From an uncultured Lachnospiraceae bacterium (GTDB lineage: Bacteria > Bacillota > Clostridia > Lachnospirales > Lachnospiraceae), in NCBI GenBank assembly GCA_934359535.1, contig CAKRLN010000030.1:1-14830 (forward strand): a DNA stretch of 14,830 nucleotides, written 5' to 3'. The position numbers and the translations under genes are program-made. The notes under the pieces were generated by a model. The model made no database searches and was not told the origin of the DNA. It saw only the letters and a list, made by a program, of their open reading frames with translations. Positions within the stretch are counted from its first letter, which is position 1. Every line of letters begins with the position of its first letter. Below, in pieces: positions 1 through 6,446 of this stretch.

Positions 1-114
1 AAGGCGCCAAAATACGCCGCCTAAGTACCGGCCGCTCTGAAGCACCTGCTTATTATTTGTACTCACAGTACATGTTCGCTTTACTTTCTGTGAGTTTCGC
101 AATTGCCTAATATC
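1..114 (-). ncRNA. Possible structured RNA or long leader, leaving the window
   Basis: No convincing reading frame lies here. A sigma-A-type promoter at 121-149 points leftward into this stretch, so a transcript should start near 112-114. The predicted RNA has a perfect 8-bp stem (ACTCACAG at 61-68 with CTGTGAGT at 88-95, 19-nt loop), an 8-bp palindrome GCAATTGC at 99-106, and GC-rich segments near the window edge that could pair as GCCG/CGGC or GGCG/CGCC. I do not recognise the RNA family. It could be a small RNA, a riboswitch-like leader of the next gene to the left (often lepA beside spoIIP in Clostridia), or ordinary untranslated sequence. Confidence 0.35.
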
Positions 115-120
115 GAGATA

Positions 121-149
121 ATTATAAAGGAGAATCTGTCTTTTTTCAA
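121..149 (-). promoter_or_regulatory. Sigma-A-type promoter, leftward
   Basis: On the minus strand, a -35 box TTGAAA (144-149) is followed by a 17-base spacer and a perfect -10 box TATAAT (121-126). The -35 box lies about 20 bases after the spoIIP stop codon and drives transcription out of the window to the left. The T-run just before it (TATTTTTTAA on the minus strand) has no clear stem, so I do not call a terminator for spoIIP. Confidence 0.6.
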
Positions 150-169
150 TTAAAAAATAGCGTTATGCC

Positions 170-1471
170 TCAGCGTGCCGTACCACTTAATACCTTATCT
201 AAAATATCTGCAAGCGGTTCCATCGCATTCATCGCTTCCCCAAGCGTATTTGTCTGCGCCCCGACCTCGATCAGCATGGACTTCGGACAAAAATGCATAT
301 TATACCGCCATGCCTTTAAATAAATCCGCCTTGTAAAATCCGGATAATACTCCCCTGCTGCAAGCTGCATCCGGAAGGAAAGTGCAAGATTCTGGTCAAG
401 ATATGGATTCGGATAACTTGTAAGTGTTCCGGTCGAGGTTGAATAGCAGAGTCCATTAAAAAACATAATCTTAGCCATCTGTTTGCCATTCTGTTCTGTA
501 ACAAGATGTGTTGTCTCCGCAATGCCATCCCGGTGCAGATCAATAACGACCTGAATCGATGGATTGTCGGAAAGCAGCTGCTGTACTGCTGGCGCTGCAC
601 AGGAATAGGCATAATCCCGGTCCGTATCATACGTTCCGGTATGATGAAGCACCGACCATCCATACTGCTCCGTCAGAAGCTTTGTCAGATACTCTCCCAC
701 TCCGACAACCGTCTGTGCGGGATCGCCTGGTGCCGAATCGCTGTATGCCTCTAAGGAATGTGTGTGATATATTAAAATCTGAGGCCCTGCTGCTGTCTTA
801 TCGACGGTCACATTATCCGCAAGCAGCTTATCCACGTTTAACTGGTCACTTCCGGTTGTCGTGCTGGCATCGATCTGGTAAAAAGTCTGTCTGAGGTAAT
901 CAAAATCGCGCATCTGGTCCAGGGAATACACCACCTTTTTATCCGTGGCAGAAACAGTCTGTGTCTGTACATCCGCCTGATTTTCCTGTTCCGCCTTCTG
1001 TGTGGTATCCTGACCATCTCCCCCGGATGTTACTGTCGTCTGAGGCTGCTCCGTTACCGCTTCCGTATCCGGCACCTGCGCTGCCTCAGACACCGCCTCA
1101 TTCTCCTTTTCCATCTGGGAGAGCTCTGTATTTTCCTGCGCCGCCAGATTTTCCGAGCGCATCTGCTCCTCCATGCCTGCTTCACAGTACATACGCTCCT
1201 CCGAATCGGAAAATACCGGAAGAAACACTGAAAGCATATCTCCATAGCATACGGGCGCTTCCTTCTGATTCGTATAAGACAGCTGCGGCACATAGATCTT
1301 CAATACGGAATTATAAAATTTGAGCGCGAGATCTGTTTTGGCTGTCCGGGCGAGTCCTGCCCCCCAGAAATACAAAAGCAGTCCAAGCACCGAGATATTT
1401 ATTGCAAAAAAAAGAAGAAGCCCATGACGGCTCCTTCCATTCTGACCTGTTCCATTCGGACGGATTTTCAA
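170..1471 (-). CDS. spoIIP: Stage II sporulation protein P (SpoIIP), peptidoglycan amidase/endopeptidase
   Basis: SpoIIP works with SpoIID and SpoIIM to degrade septal peptidoglycan so that the mother-cell membrane can migrate around the forespore. The 433-residue protein has one N-terminal membrane segment (about residues 17-38), then an extracytoplasmic region. Residues 100-180 are low-complexity, rich in E, Q and T, and probably a flexible linker. The SpoIIP catalytic domain runs from about 180 to the end and carries the zinc-amidase-type motifs YHTHSLEAY (235-243), DLHRDG (311-316) and IEVGAQTNTLGEA (401-413). The start is a TTG at 1469-1471, preceded by an AGAGGTGAT ribosome-binding site; no ATG fits better. 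It lies 22 bases after gpr on the same strand, the usual clostridial order, so the two are probably co-transcribed during sporulation. Confidence 0.93.
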   Translation of the reverse strand: MKIRPNGTGQNGRSRHGLLLFFAINISVLGLLLYFWGAGLARTAKTDLALKFYNSVLKIYVPQLSYTNQKEAPVCYGDMLSVFLPVFSDSEERMYCEAGMEEQMRSENLAAQENTELSQMEKENEAVSEAAQVPDTEAVTEQPQTTVTSGGDGQDTTQKAEQENQADVQTQTVSATDKKVVYSLDQMRDFDYLRQTFYQIDASTTTGSDQLNVDKLLADNVTVDKTAAGPQILIYHTHSLEAYSDSAPGDPAQTVVGVGEYLTKLLTEQYGWSVLHHTGTYDTDRDYAYSCAAPAVQQLLSDNPSIQVVIDLHRDGIAETTHLVTEQNGKQMAKIMFFNGLCYSTSTGTLTSYPNPYLDQNLALSFRMQLAAGEYYPDFTRRIYLKAWRYNMHFCPKSMLIEVGAQTNTLGEAMNAMEPLADILDKVLSGTAR

Positions 1472-1493
1472 ATGAACATCACCTCTTTAGGCA

Positions 1494-2507
1494 TTATATG
1501 TTCCAGTGATCCTCCTTATTCCCAAGGAATGCGATATTTAATGCCTCAGAAATTGTAAAGCTTAACTGCTTGACCGATTCATCAATATTCTTTGGGGTAA
1601 CAAACATTCCATGCAGCTGTGGAGACAGCACCTCCCTTGCAAGCTCCTGCTTCTCGCAGCTTCCAAGCGCGTCAAAATGATCTCCCAGATGTTTTAGGCT
1701 CTCCGATTCTCCCATCGCCCGAAGCAGCGCACTCATGCCGTCTGCAACAATCGTTGCAGCATCGACAACGGTAGGGACACCAAGCGAGATAACCGGAACA
1801 CCAAGACTTTTCTCATTGATGGCATTCCTGTGGTTTCCGACTCCGCTTCCCGGATTAATCCCGGTATCCGTAAGCTGGATTGTCCTGCCAAGCCTTCTTG
1901 TATTCCGTGCTGCAAGTGCATCGATTACGATAACAAGCTCCGGCCGGCTCTCTTTCACCACTCCGCGGATGATCTCAACGGTTTCCATGCCAGTCTGTGC
2001 CATAACTCCCGGTACAATGCCGCTTATCACTCCCGTCTTTTCACTGCCAAAGGCATATTTTCCGAATTCCCGGAATATATGCCGGGTGATAAACAGATTA
2101 TCAACGACGCGGGGACCTAAGGCATCCGGTGTCACACCACGGTTTCCAAGACCTACAATGAGCACAGAGACGGAAATTCCCTCCTTTATGTTTTTGCGTT
2201 CCTCTGCCGTAAACCGTTTTCCCGGCAGAATGTTTCTTATAATAGAAGCAAGTTCTTCCGAGATCTCCCTGTGATAGTCCTCATCATCCTCGGATAAATT
2301 CTCTGCCTCAAGCGTAATGTAACGTCCCTTAGGCTTTCCCATTGATTTTGCGGCATTCTCCGTCTCGATCACAACGGTGCTTACGGTCATCCCGGCACCC
2401 TTTCGTTCTTCCAGAAAACGCACCCCGTGCACATCCACATTGTCTTCCTGCAGCTTTTCCTGCGTCTCGAGTGCCAGGTCTGTCCGGATTTCGTACATGT
2501 CTTCCAT
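1494..2507 (-). CDS. gpr: Germination protease GPR (SASP-degrading endopeptidase)
   Basis: GPR cleaves the small acid-soluble proteins that coat spore DNA, releasing amino acids at germination. It is made as a zymogen in the forespore. I choose the ATG at 2505-2507 (337 residues) because an AGGAGGGG ribosome-binding site lies just upstream; a GTG 17 codons earlier keeps the frame open but adds residues unlike the family. The protein opens with the conserved RTDLALE segment (8-14). By analogy with Bacillus GPR, self-cleavage would fall in TD/LA, giving a short propeptide of about 10 residues. Other family blocks are VGLGNRGVTPDALGP (118-132), GIVPGVMAQTGMET (163-176) and VIDALAA (194-200). D128 and D196 are the likely equivalents of the two catalytic aspartates. 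Upstream neighbour rpsT is divergent; spoIIP follows. Confidence 0.94.
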   Translation of the reverse strand: MEDMYEIRTDLALETQEKLQEDNVDVHGVRFLEERKGAGMTVSTVVIETENAAKSMGKPKGRYITLEAENLSEDDEDYHREISEELASIIRNILPGKRFTAEERKNIKEGISVSVLIVGLGNRGVTPDALGPRVVDNLFITRHIFREFGKYAFGSEKTGVISGIVPGVMAQTGMETVEIIRGVVKESRPELVIVIDALAARNTRRLGRTIQLTDTGINPGSGVGNHRNAINEKSLGVPVISLGVPTVVDAATIVADGMSALLRAMGESESLKHLGDHFDALGSCEKQELAREVLSPQLHGMFVTPKNIDESVKQLSFTISEALNIAFLGNKEDHWNI

Positions 2508-2514
2508 CAGATTT

Positions 2515-2522
2515 CCCCTCCT
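2515..2522 (-). promoter_or_regulatory. gpr ribosome-binding site (decides the start)
   Basis: The minus strand reads AGGAGGGG, 7 bases before the ATG at 2507. No comparable site precedes the upstream in-frame GTG at 2558, so the shorter protein is favoured. Confidence 0.8.
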
Positions 2523-2576
2523 GTGTAAACTTTTATCCTGCTTTTCTATTTTTTCCACTTTTTTTCAAAATATGTA

Positions 2577-2605
2577 TTGACAAAACAGCCTCTATCGCCT
2601 ATCCT
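2577..2605 (+). promoter_or_regulatory. Probable rpsT promoter
   Basis: A perfect -35 box TTGACA (2577-2582) is followed after 17 bases by TATCCT (2600-2605), a 4/6 match to the -10 consensus. It would give rpsT a leader of about 85 bases. This is the best promoter in the 190-base gpr-rpsT gap. I found no convincing sporulation-sigma promoter for gpr on the other strand. Confidence 0.5.
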
Positions 2606-2684
2606 ATTCTAGTATGTTTACATTGAATCGTCCGTGTCCGGCTTTAATGTAACAATCATGAACAATAACAATATATTATACGTT

Positions 2685-2690
2685 GGAGGT
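2685..2690 (+). promoter_or_regulatory. rpsT ribosome-binding site (decides the TTG start)
   Basis: GGAGGT lies 7 bases before the TTG at 2698. The frame is open from a TTG at 2683, but that codon overlaps this site's upstream edge, so the later TTG is the true start. Confidence 0.85.
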
Positions 2691-2697
2691 GTACAGA

Positions 2698-2961
2698 TTG
2701 GCTAACATTAAATCTGCAAAAAAAAGAATTTTAGTAACAGAGACAAAGGCTGCTAGAAATAAAGCAATCAGATCTGCTGTAAAAACATCTATTAAGAAGG
2801 TAGAGGCTGCATGCGCTGCAAAGGATAAGGCTGCTGCTGAGGCTGCTTTAAAGAGCGCTACTTCTACAATCGAGAGTGCTTGTTCAAAAGGTGTTTACCA
2901 CAAGAACAACGCTGCCAGAAAAGTTTCCCGTTTAACAAAGCTTGTTAACGGCGTAGCTTAA
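2698..2961 (+). CDS. rpsT: 30S ribosomal protein S20
   Basis: S20 is a primary 16S rRNA-binding protein of the small ribosomal subunit. The 87-residue product starts MANIKSAKKRI and is helical, rich in lysine and alanine (for example AACAAKDKAAAEAALKSA), with the conserved C-terminal KGVYHKNNAARKVSRLTK block; length and sequence fit the family. Translation starts at a TTG at 2698-2700 behind a strong GGAGGT site. E. coli rpsT also uses UUG, where it is tied to autoregulation by S20, so the weak start may be functional here too (inference). The gene is monocistronic: its own promoter is at 2577-2605 and a strong terminator starts 39 bases after the stop. It is divergent from gpr and convergent with holA. 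Confidence 0.96.
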   Translation: MANIKSAKKRILVTETKAARNKAIRSAVKTSIKKVEAACAAKDKAAAEAALKSATSTIESACSKGVYHKNNAARKVSRLTKLVNGVA

Positions 2962-3000
2962 TCGGCACAGATTATTTTATTTTTATCACCCTAAACATAC

Positions 3001-3036
3001 AAAACTCCGGCAGTACCGTCATGCTGCCGGAGTTTT
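3001..3036. terminator. Bidirectional intrinsic terminator between rpsT and holA
   Basis: A perfect 13-bp stem, AAAACTCCGGCAG (3001-3013) with CTGCCGGAGTTTT (3024-3036), closes a 10-base loop. The plus strand continues into TTATTCTTTTTT, a good T-tract for rpsT. On the minus strand the stem itself ends in TTTT followed by GTATGTTT, so it can also stop holA transcripts. The holA stop codon (3037-3039) directly abuts the stem. Confidence 0.9.
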
Positions 3037-4020
3037 TTATTCTTTTTTACTATATTGTAAAATAAACAGTTCAACCGCCATCTGATCATTCATGCGTCCC
3101 GTCTTTACCGCTTCCTCATAGGATACTGCATCAAGAAGCGCCTGCTTTAACTGCGCCACCGAAAAGCCTCTCGCCTGTGCGCTGTTTTTCCTGACCGTCC
3201 ACTCCGGACACCCTGCCTTTGCTGCAATGTCCTTATTTCCAAACCCCTGTCCTGACATGACCTTTACGGTTAACAGGATATGAAACTGCCTTGTGATCAG
3301 ATATAAAATCCGCATCGGTGGTTCCTTTAACGCCAGAAGGTCATAATAACGGTCAAGTGCCGCGGACAGATTGTGCCCTGCAATCAGATCCACCATCTCA
3401 AAAATCTTATTACTGATCTGCTCCGTTGTAACCGCCTCTACATCCGCTTCCTCGATCACATCCCGCTCAAGCGTATAACACAAAAGCTTTTCCAGCTCCT
3501 TATCGATATTTTCCATATCTGTTCCGGTTTTTGCAAGAAACAGTGAAAACGCATCCTTTGTAATCTGCTTTCCTTCCTTTCTGATGCGCCCGGTAATCCA
3601 TCTTGTAAGCACAGCCTCATTTTGTTTTCCAAATTCCACTGCCCTTCCAGCCTTCGCCGCTGCCTTATATAATTTTCCCCGCTTATCAATCTCGCTCTCC
3701 GAAAAAAGAAAGCAGACCGTTTCTGCCGGTTCTAAAAGATATGCCGAAAGCTCTTCCGCAGAGCCCTTAAAAAATCCACTGTCCTCGATTAAGATTACCC
3801 TGCGGTCAGCAAAAAACGGGAGTGTTTCCGCAAGATCGATAACCTCCCTTGGATTTATGTCCTTTCCGGAAAATACGGTAAAATTCATCGTATCCCCCTC
3901 TTCCACAAGTGCATGCAAAAGCTTGTCCTTATACTGTTTTTTTAAATAGGCCTCTTCTCCATAAAGAAGATACACCTGTTTGAGCTGTCCTGTTTTAATA
4001 TCTTCATCAATTGTCTTCAT
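3037..4020 (-). CDS. holA: DNA polymerase III delta subunit
   Basis: The delta subunit is the clamp-loader wrench that opens the beta sliding clamp for loading at primed DNA. The 327-residue length fits the family. Recognisable blocks are QVYLLYGEEAYLKKQY (15-30, start of the N-terminal domain) and LPFFADRRVILIEDS (67-81), followed by the central AAA+-like domain and a C-terminal helical collar domain (from about 210) with EMVDLIAGHNLSAAL and KEPPMRILYLITRQF. The ATG at 4018-4020 fits the family's N-terminus, but its ribosome-binding site is poor (GCAGGT directly touching the ATG). An extended -10 promoter sits only 7 bases upstream, so the mRNA may be leaderless. It shares a terminator with rpsT. 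In many Clostridia it sits next to comEC; here 5.6 kb separate them. Confidence 0.93.
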   Translation of the reverse strand: MKTIDEDIKTGQLKQVYLLYGEEAYLKKQYKDKLLHALVEEGDTMNFTVFSGKDINPREVIDLAETLPFFADRRVILIEDSGFFKGSAEELSAYLLEPAETVCFLFSESEIDKRGKLYKAAAKAGRAVEFGKQNEAVLTRWITGRIRKEGKQITKDAFSLFLAKTGTDMENIDKELEKLLCYTLERDVIEEADVEAVTTEQISNKIFEMVDLIAGHNLSAALDRYYDLLALKEPPMRILYLITRQFHILLTVKVMSGQGFGNKDIAAKAGCPEWTVRKNSAQARGFSVAQLKQALLDAVSYEEAVKTGRMNDQMAVELFILQYSKKE

Positions 4021-4027
4021 ACCTGCT

Positions 4028-4036
4028 ATTCTAACA
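4028..4036 (-). promoter_or_regulatory. Extended -10 promoter element of holA
   Basis: The minus strand reads TGTTAGAAT: an extended -10 TGn followed by TAGAAT (4028-4033, 5/6 consensus). No good -35 box is seen at 17 bases. Only 7 bases separate the -10 box from the holA ATG, so transcription would start at or next to the start codon. Confidence 0.4.
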
Positions 4037-4066
4037 CAAAAACACCTTTTTTTAAAAGCAAATCTG

Positions 4067-4075
4067 TGATATACT
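4067..4075 (+). promoter_or_regulatory. Extended -10 promoter element of the amino-acid ABC transporter
   Basis: The plus strand reads TGATATACT: TG (4067-4068), one base, then TATACT (4070-4075, 5/6 consensus). The -35 position holds only a T-run. The predicted leader is about 60 bases to the ATG at 4142. I saw no T-box or riboswitch in it. Confidence 0.45.
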
Positions 4076-4130
4076 TTGTACGCTGTATATTTATGCAGAG
4101 AAACCTATTTTTATTTCAAATACATAACAG

Positions 4131-4135
4131 AGGAG
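4131..4135 (+). promoter_or_regulatory. Ribosome-binding site that fixes the transporter start
   Basis: AGGAG lies 6 bases before the ATG at 4142. An in-frame ATG at 4076 gives a longer frame, but it overlaps the promoter and would put 22 extra residues before an otherwise perfect lipoprotein signal. Confidence 0.8.
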
Positions 4136-4141
4136 ATCATT

Positions 4142-5677
4142 ATGAAGACAATGAAAAAAGCATTTCTGCCCCTGCTTCTTGTCCTGATTTGCATGCTTGG
4201 CATAAGCGGCTGCGGCGGGACAAAGACAGCAGAAAACACCGAGCTTTCTGAAAGCTCTCCTGTCGCTTCCGCAGATGACCTGTCTGGTAAACGGATCGGT
4301 GTACAGCTTGGCACAACCGGTGATCTATACTGCACCGACTATGAAAAGGACGGCTCTGGAACCGTTGTCGAACGGTATAATAAGGGTGCCGATGCCATCC
4401 AGGCTCTCCGCCAGGGCAAGATCGACTGCGTTGTTATTGACGAACAGCCGGCAATCAAATTCGTGGAGCAAAACGATGGCATCCGTCTCTTAGACGAAGA
4501 ATTCACAAACGAGGATTATGCCTTTGTGCTTGCAAAGGAAAATACCGGGCTTTTGGATAAGATTAATACCGCTCTTTCCGAATTAAAGGAAGATGGAACA
4601 ATCGCAGACATTAATAAGAACTGGATCGGTTCTGAATCCGAGCTTGGCAAATATCCATATGTAAAAAAGGATGTTGACCGGACAAATGGCACGCTCACAA
4701 TCGGAACCAATGCGGAATTCCCGCCTTATGAAAGCTATTCCGATGGTGAAGTTGTCGGAATCGATATCGACATTATGCAGGCAATCTGTGATAAGCTTGG
4801 CATGGAGCTGAAAATCGAAGATATGGCATTTGATTCCATCATCACAGCCGTATCCTCCGGTAAAGTAGACGTCGGTGCATCCGGCTTTACCGTAACTGAG
4901 GAACGCAAAAAGAACGTAAATTTTTCAGATACCTACACAACGTCCAAACAGGTCATTATCGTGCGCGATGCCTCTGCCTCTAATACCACACTGACCTTTA
5001 CCGGCAAGCTGAAGCAGAGCTTTATTGACAATGATAATTATATGTATCTGTTAAAGGGACTTGGAAACACGTTACTGATCACGCTTTTTGCAGTTATGAT
5101 CGGTATCTGCTTTGGTTTTATCATTGCAATTATAAGAACAAGCCATGACCGAAACGGCGGACTTTCCCTCTTAAACGGAATCTGTAAGCTATACCTTACA
5201 ATCATCCGCGGAACGCCTGTAATGGTACAGCTCCTTATCATTTACTATGTGATCCTGGCCAATGTCAATACAAGTAAAATTCTTGTTGCTGTCGTTGCCT
5301 TCGGCTTAAACTCCGCAGCCTACGTTGCCGAAATTGTCCGTTCCGGTATTATGGCAGTCGATCCGGGACAGTTTGAAGCCGGACGAAGCCTTGGATTAAA
5401 CTACAGACAGACCATGAGTGCCATCATTCTGCCTCAGGCAATCAAAAACATCCTTCCGGCTCTCTGCAATGAATTTATCAGTCTGTTAAAGGAAACCTCA
5501 ATCAGCGGCTACATCGGTCTTATGGATCTTACCAAAGGCGGCGACATCATAAGAAGTACAACCTTCCAGGCAATGATCCCACTCATCTCTGTGGCTCTTA
5601 TTTACCTTGTTATGGTTGTCGGCTTAAGCAAAGCAGTTGGAATTCTTGAAAGGAGGTTAAGAAGCAATGAGCGATAA
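4142..5677 (+). CDS. Amino-acid ABC transporter: circularly permuted family 3 binding protein fused to permease
   Basis: This 511-residue protein combines the extracytoplasmic receptor and the membrane subunit of a polar amino-acid importer. A lipoprotein signal ends in ISGC (lipid-anchored C24). Residues 44-163 match the second half of family 3 binding proteins such as Gln[45 protein letters not shown]. Residues 183-276 match the first half: [15 protein letters not shown], then [18 protein letters not shown]. The order is therefore reversed relative to normal. Likely ligand contacts remain: D100, the GTT loop (57-59), F193, F230, S247-T250 and R255. After a short linker, residues 303-505 form a His/Glu/Gln-type permease with the EAA loop (EAGRSLGLN, 412-420, then ILPQAI). 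The glutamine-contacting His of GlnH is Ile99 here, so the substrate is uncertain. It overlaps the ATPase gene by 11 bases. Confidence 0.9.
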   Translation: MKTMKKAFLPLLLVLICMLGISGCGGTKTAENTELSESSPVASADDLSGKRIGVQLGTTGDLYCTDYEKDGSGTVVERYNKGADAIQALRQGKIDCVVIDEQPAIKFVEQNDGIRLLDEEFTNEDYAFVLAKENTGLLDKINTALSELKEDGTIADINKNWIGSESELGKYPYVKKDVDRTNGTLTIGTNAEFPPYESYSDGEVVGIDIDIMQAICDKLGMELKIEDMAFDSIITAVSSGKVDVGASGFTVTEERKKNVNFSDTYTTSKQVIIVRDASASNTTLTFTGKLKQSFIDNDNYMYLLKGLGNTLLITLFAVMIGICFGFIIAIIRTSHDRNGGLSLLNGICKLYLTIIRGTPVMVQLLIIYYVILANVNTSKILVAVVAFGLNSAAYVAEIVRSGIMAVDPGQFEAGRSLGLNYRQTMSAIILPQAIKNILPALCNEFISLLKETSISGYIGLMDLTKGGDIIRSTTFQAMIPLISVALIYLVMVVGLSKAVGILERRLRSNER

Positions 5678-6446
5678 ATTAAATACCACACAGACAATAC
5701 AAAAAGAAACTACTCCAGAGATTATTTTAGAGGTGAAGGATCTGTGCAAATCCTTTGGAAATCATGATGTCTTAAAAGGGATCTCCACAACAATCCGCCG
5801 TGGGGATGTCCTCGCATTAATCGGACCGTCTGGCTGCGGAAAATCCACTTTTCTGCGCTCCTTAAACCTGCTTGAACCACCAACATCTGGTCAGGTATTA
5901 TTCGAGGGAACGGATCTTACCGATCCTTCCGTTGACATTAACCATGTCCGGGAAAAAATCGGAATGGTTTTCCAGCAGTTTAACCTGTTTCCGAATATGA
6001 CAATCAAACAGAACATTATGCTTGCACCAGTCAAATTAGGAAAAATGACAAAAGAAGAAGCCGATGCACGCGCAGTGGAGCTTCTTGCGCGCATCGGCTT
6101 AAGCGATAAAGCAGATTCCTACCCTTCCATGCTCTCAGGCGGTCAGAAACAAAGAATTGCTATTGTACGTTCCCTCGCCATGAATCCGGATATCATCCTT
6201 TTTGATGAGCCAACCTCCGCACTCGACCCGGAAATGGTCGGTGAGGTCCTCTCCGTTATGAAGGAGCTTGCAGAGGACGGCATGACAATGGTTGTCGTCA
6301 CACATGAAATGGGCTTTGCAAGGGAAGTCGCAAACCGTGTGATGTTCATCAATGACGGAACCATACAGGAAGAGAACTCTCCAGCCGAAATCTTTACGGC
6401 ACCAAAGAATCCAAGATTACAGGAATTCTTAAGTAAAGTTTTGTAA
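5667..6446 (+). CDS. Polar amino-acid ABC transporter ATP-binding protein (GlnQ/HisP type)
   Basis: This is the cytoplasmic ATPase that powers the importer encoded just upstream; two copies would pair with a permease dimer. The 259-residue protein has every motif: Walker [10 protein letters not shown] (53-61), Q-loop [12 protein letters not shown] (Q103), signature LSGGQ (156-160), Walker B IILFDE (176-181), D-loop SALD and switch histidine H213 ([12 protein letters not shown]). The closest familiar relatives are GlnQ, HisP and ArtP; substrate cannot be told from the ATPase. About 17 residues of polar N-terminal extension precede the usual start of the domain. The ATG at 5667 follows AGGAGG (5651-5656) and overlaps the end of the upstream gene by 11 bases, implying translational coupling. 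Its stop codon directly abuts the nadA stop on the other strand. Confidence 0.95.
   Translation: MSDKLNTTQTIQKETTPEIILEVKDLCKSFGNHDVLKGISTTIRRGDVLALIGPSGCGKSTFLRSLNLLEPPTSGQVLFEGTDLTDPSVDINHVREKIGMVFQQFNLFPNMTIKQNIMLAPVKLGKMTKEEADARAVELLARIGLSDKADSYPSMLSGGQKQRIAIVRSLAMNPDIILFDEPTSALDPEMVGEVLSVMKELAEDGMTMVVVTHEMGFAREVANRVMFINDGTIQEENSPAEIFTAPKNPRLQEFLSKVL

Noticed and set aside
1735..2274. Open frame of 179 codons on the plus strand opposite gpr
   Set aside because: It is rich in S, P and T with no domain, lacks a ribosome-binding site and lies entirely across from the well-supported gpr gene. It is a shadow of that gene.
2508..2558. Upstream extension of gpr from a GTG at 2558
   Set aside because: The extra 17 residues do not resemble the family, and the strong AGGAGG site sits between this GTG and the ATG at 2507.
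2611..2620. CATACTA on the minus strand as a sigma-G -10 box for gpr
   Set aside because: It fits the -10 pattern but no matching -35 element lies at the right distance, so I do not call a promoter, although gpr should be forespore-controlled.
2623..2650. Second possible rpsT promoter (TTGAAT, then TAATGT)
   Set aside because: The spacing is 16 bases but the -10 match is poor; the TTGACA promoter at 2577 is better.
4076..4141. Upstream extension of the transporter gene from an ATG at 4076
   Set aside because: It overlaps the likely transcription start, lacks a ribosome-binding site and would spoil the lipoprotein signal.
6405..6432. Imperfect inverted repeat AAGAAT...ATTCTT at the end of the ABC ATPase gene as a nadA terminator
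   Set aside because: The stem is AT-rich with a bulge and no T-tract follows on the minus strand.
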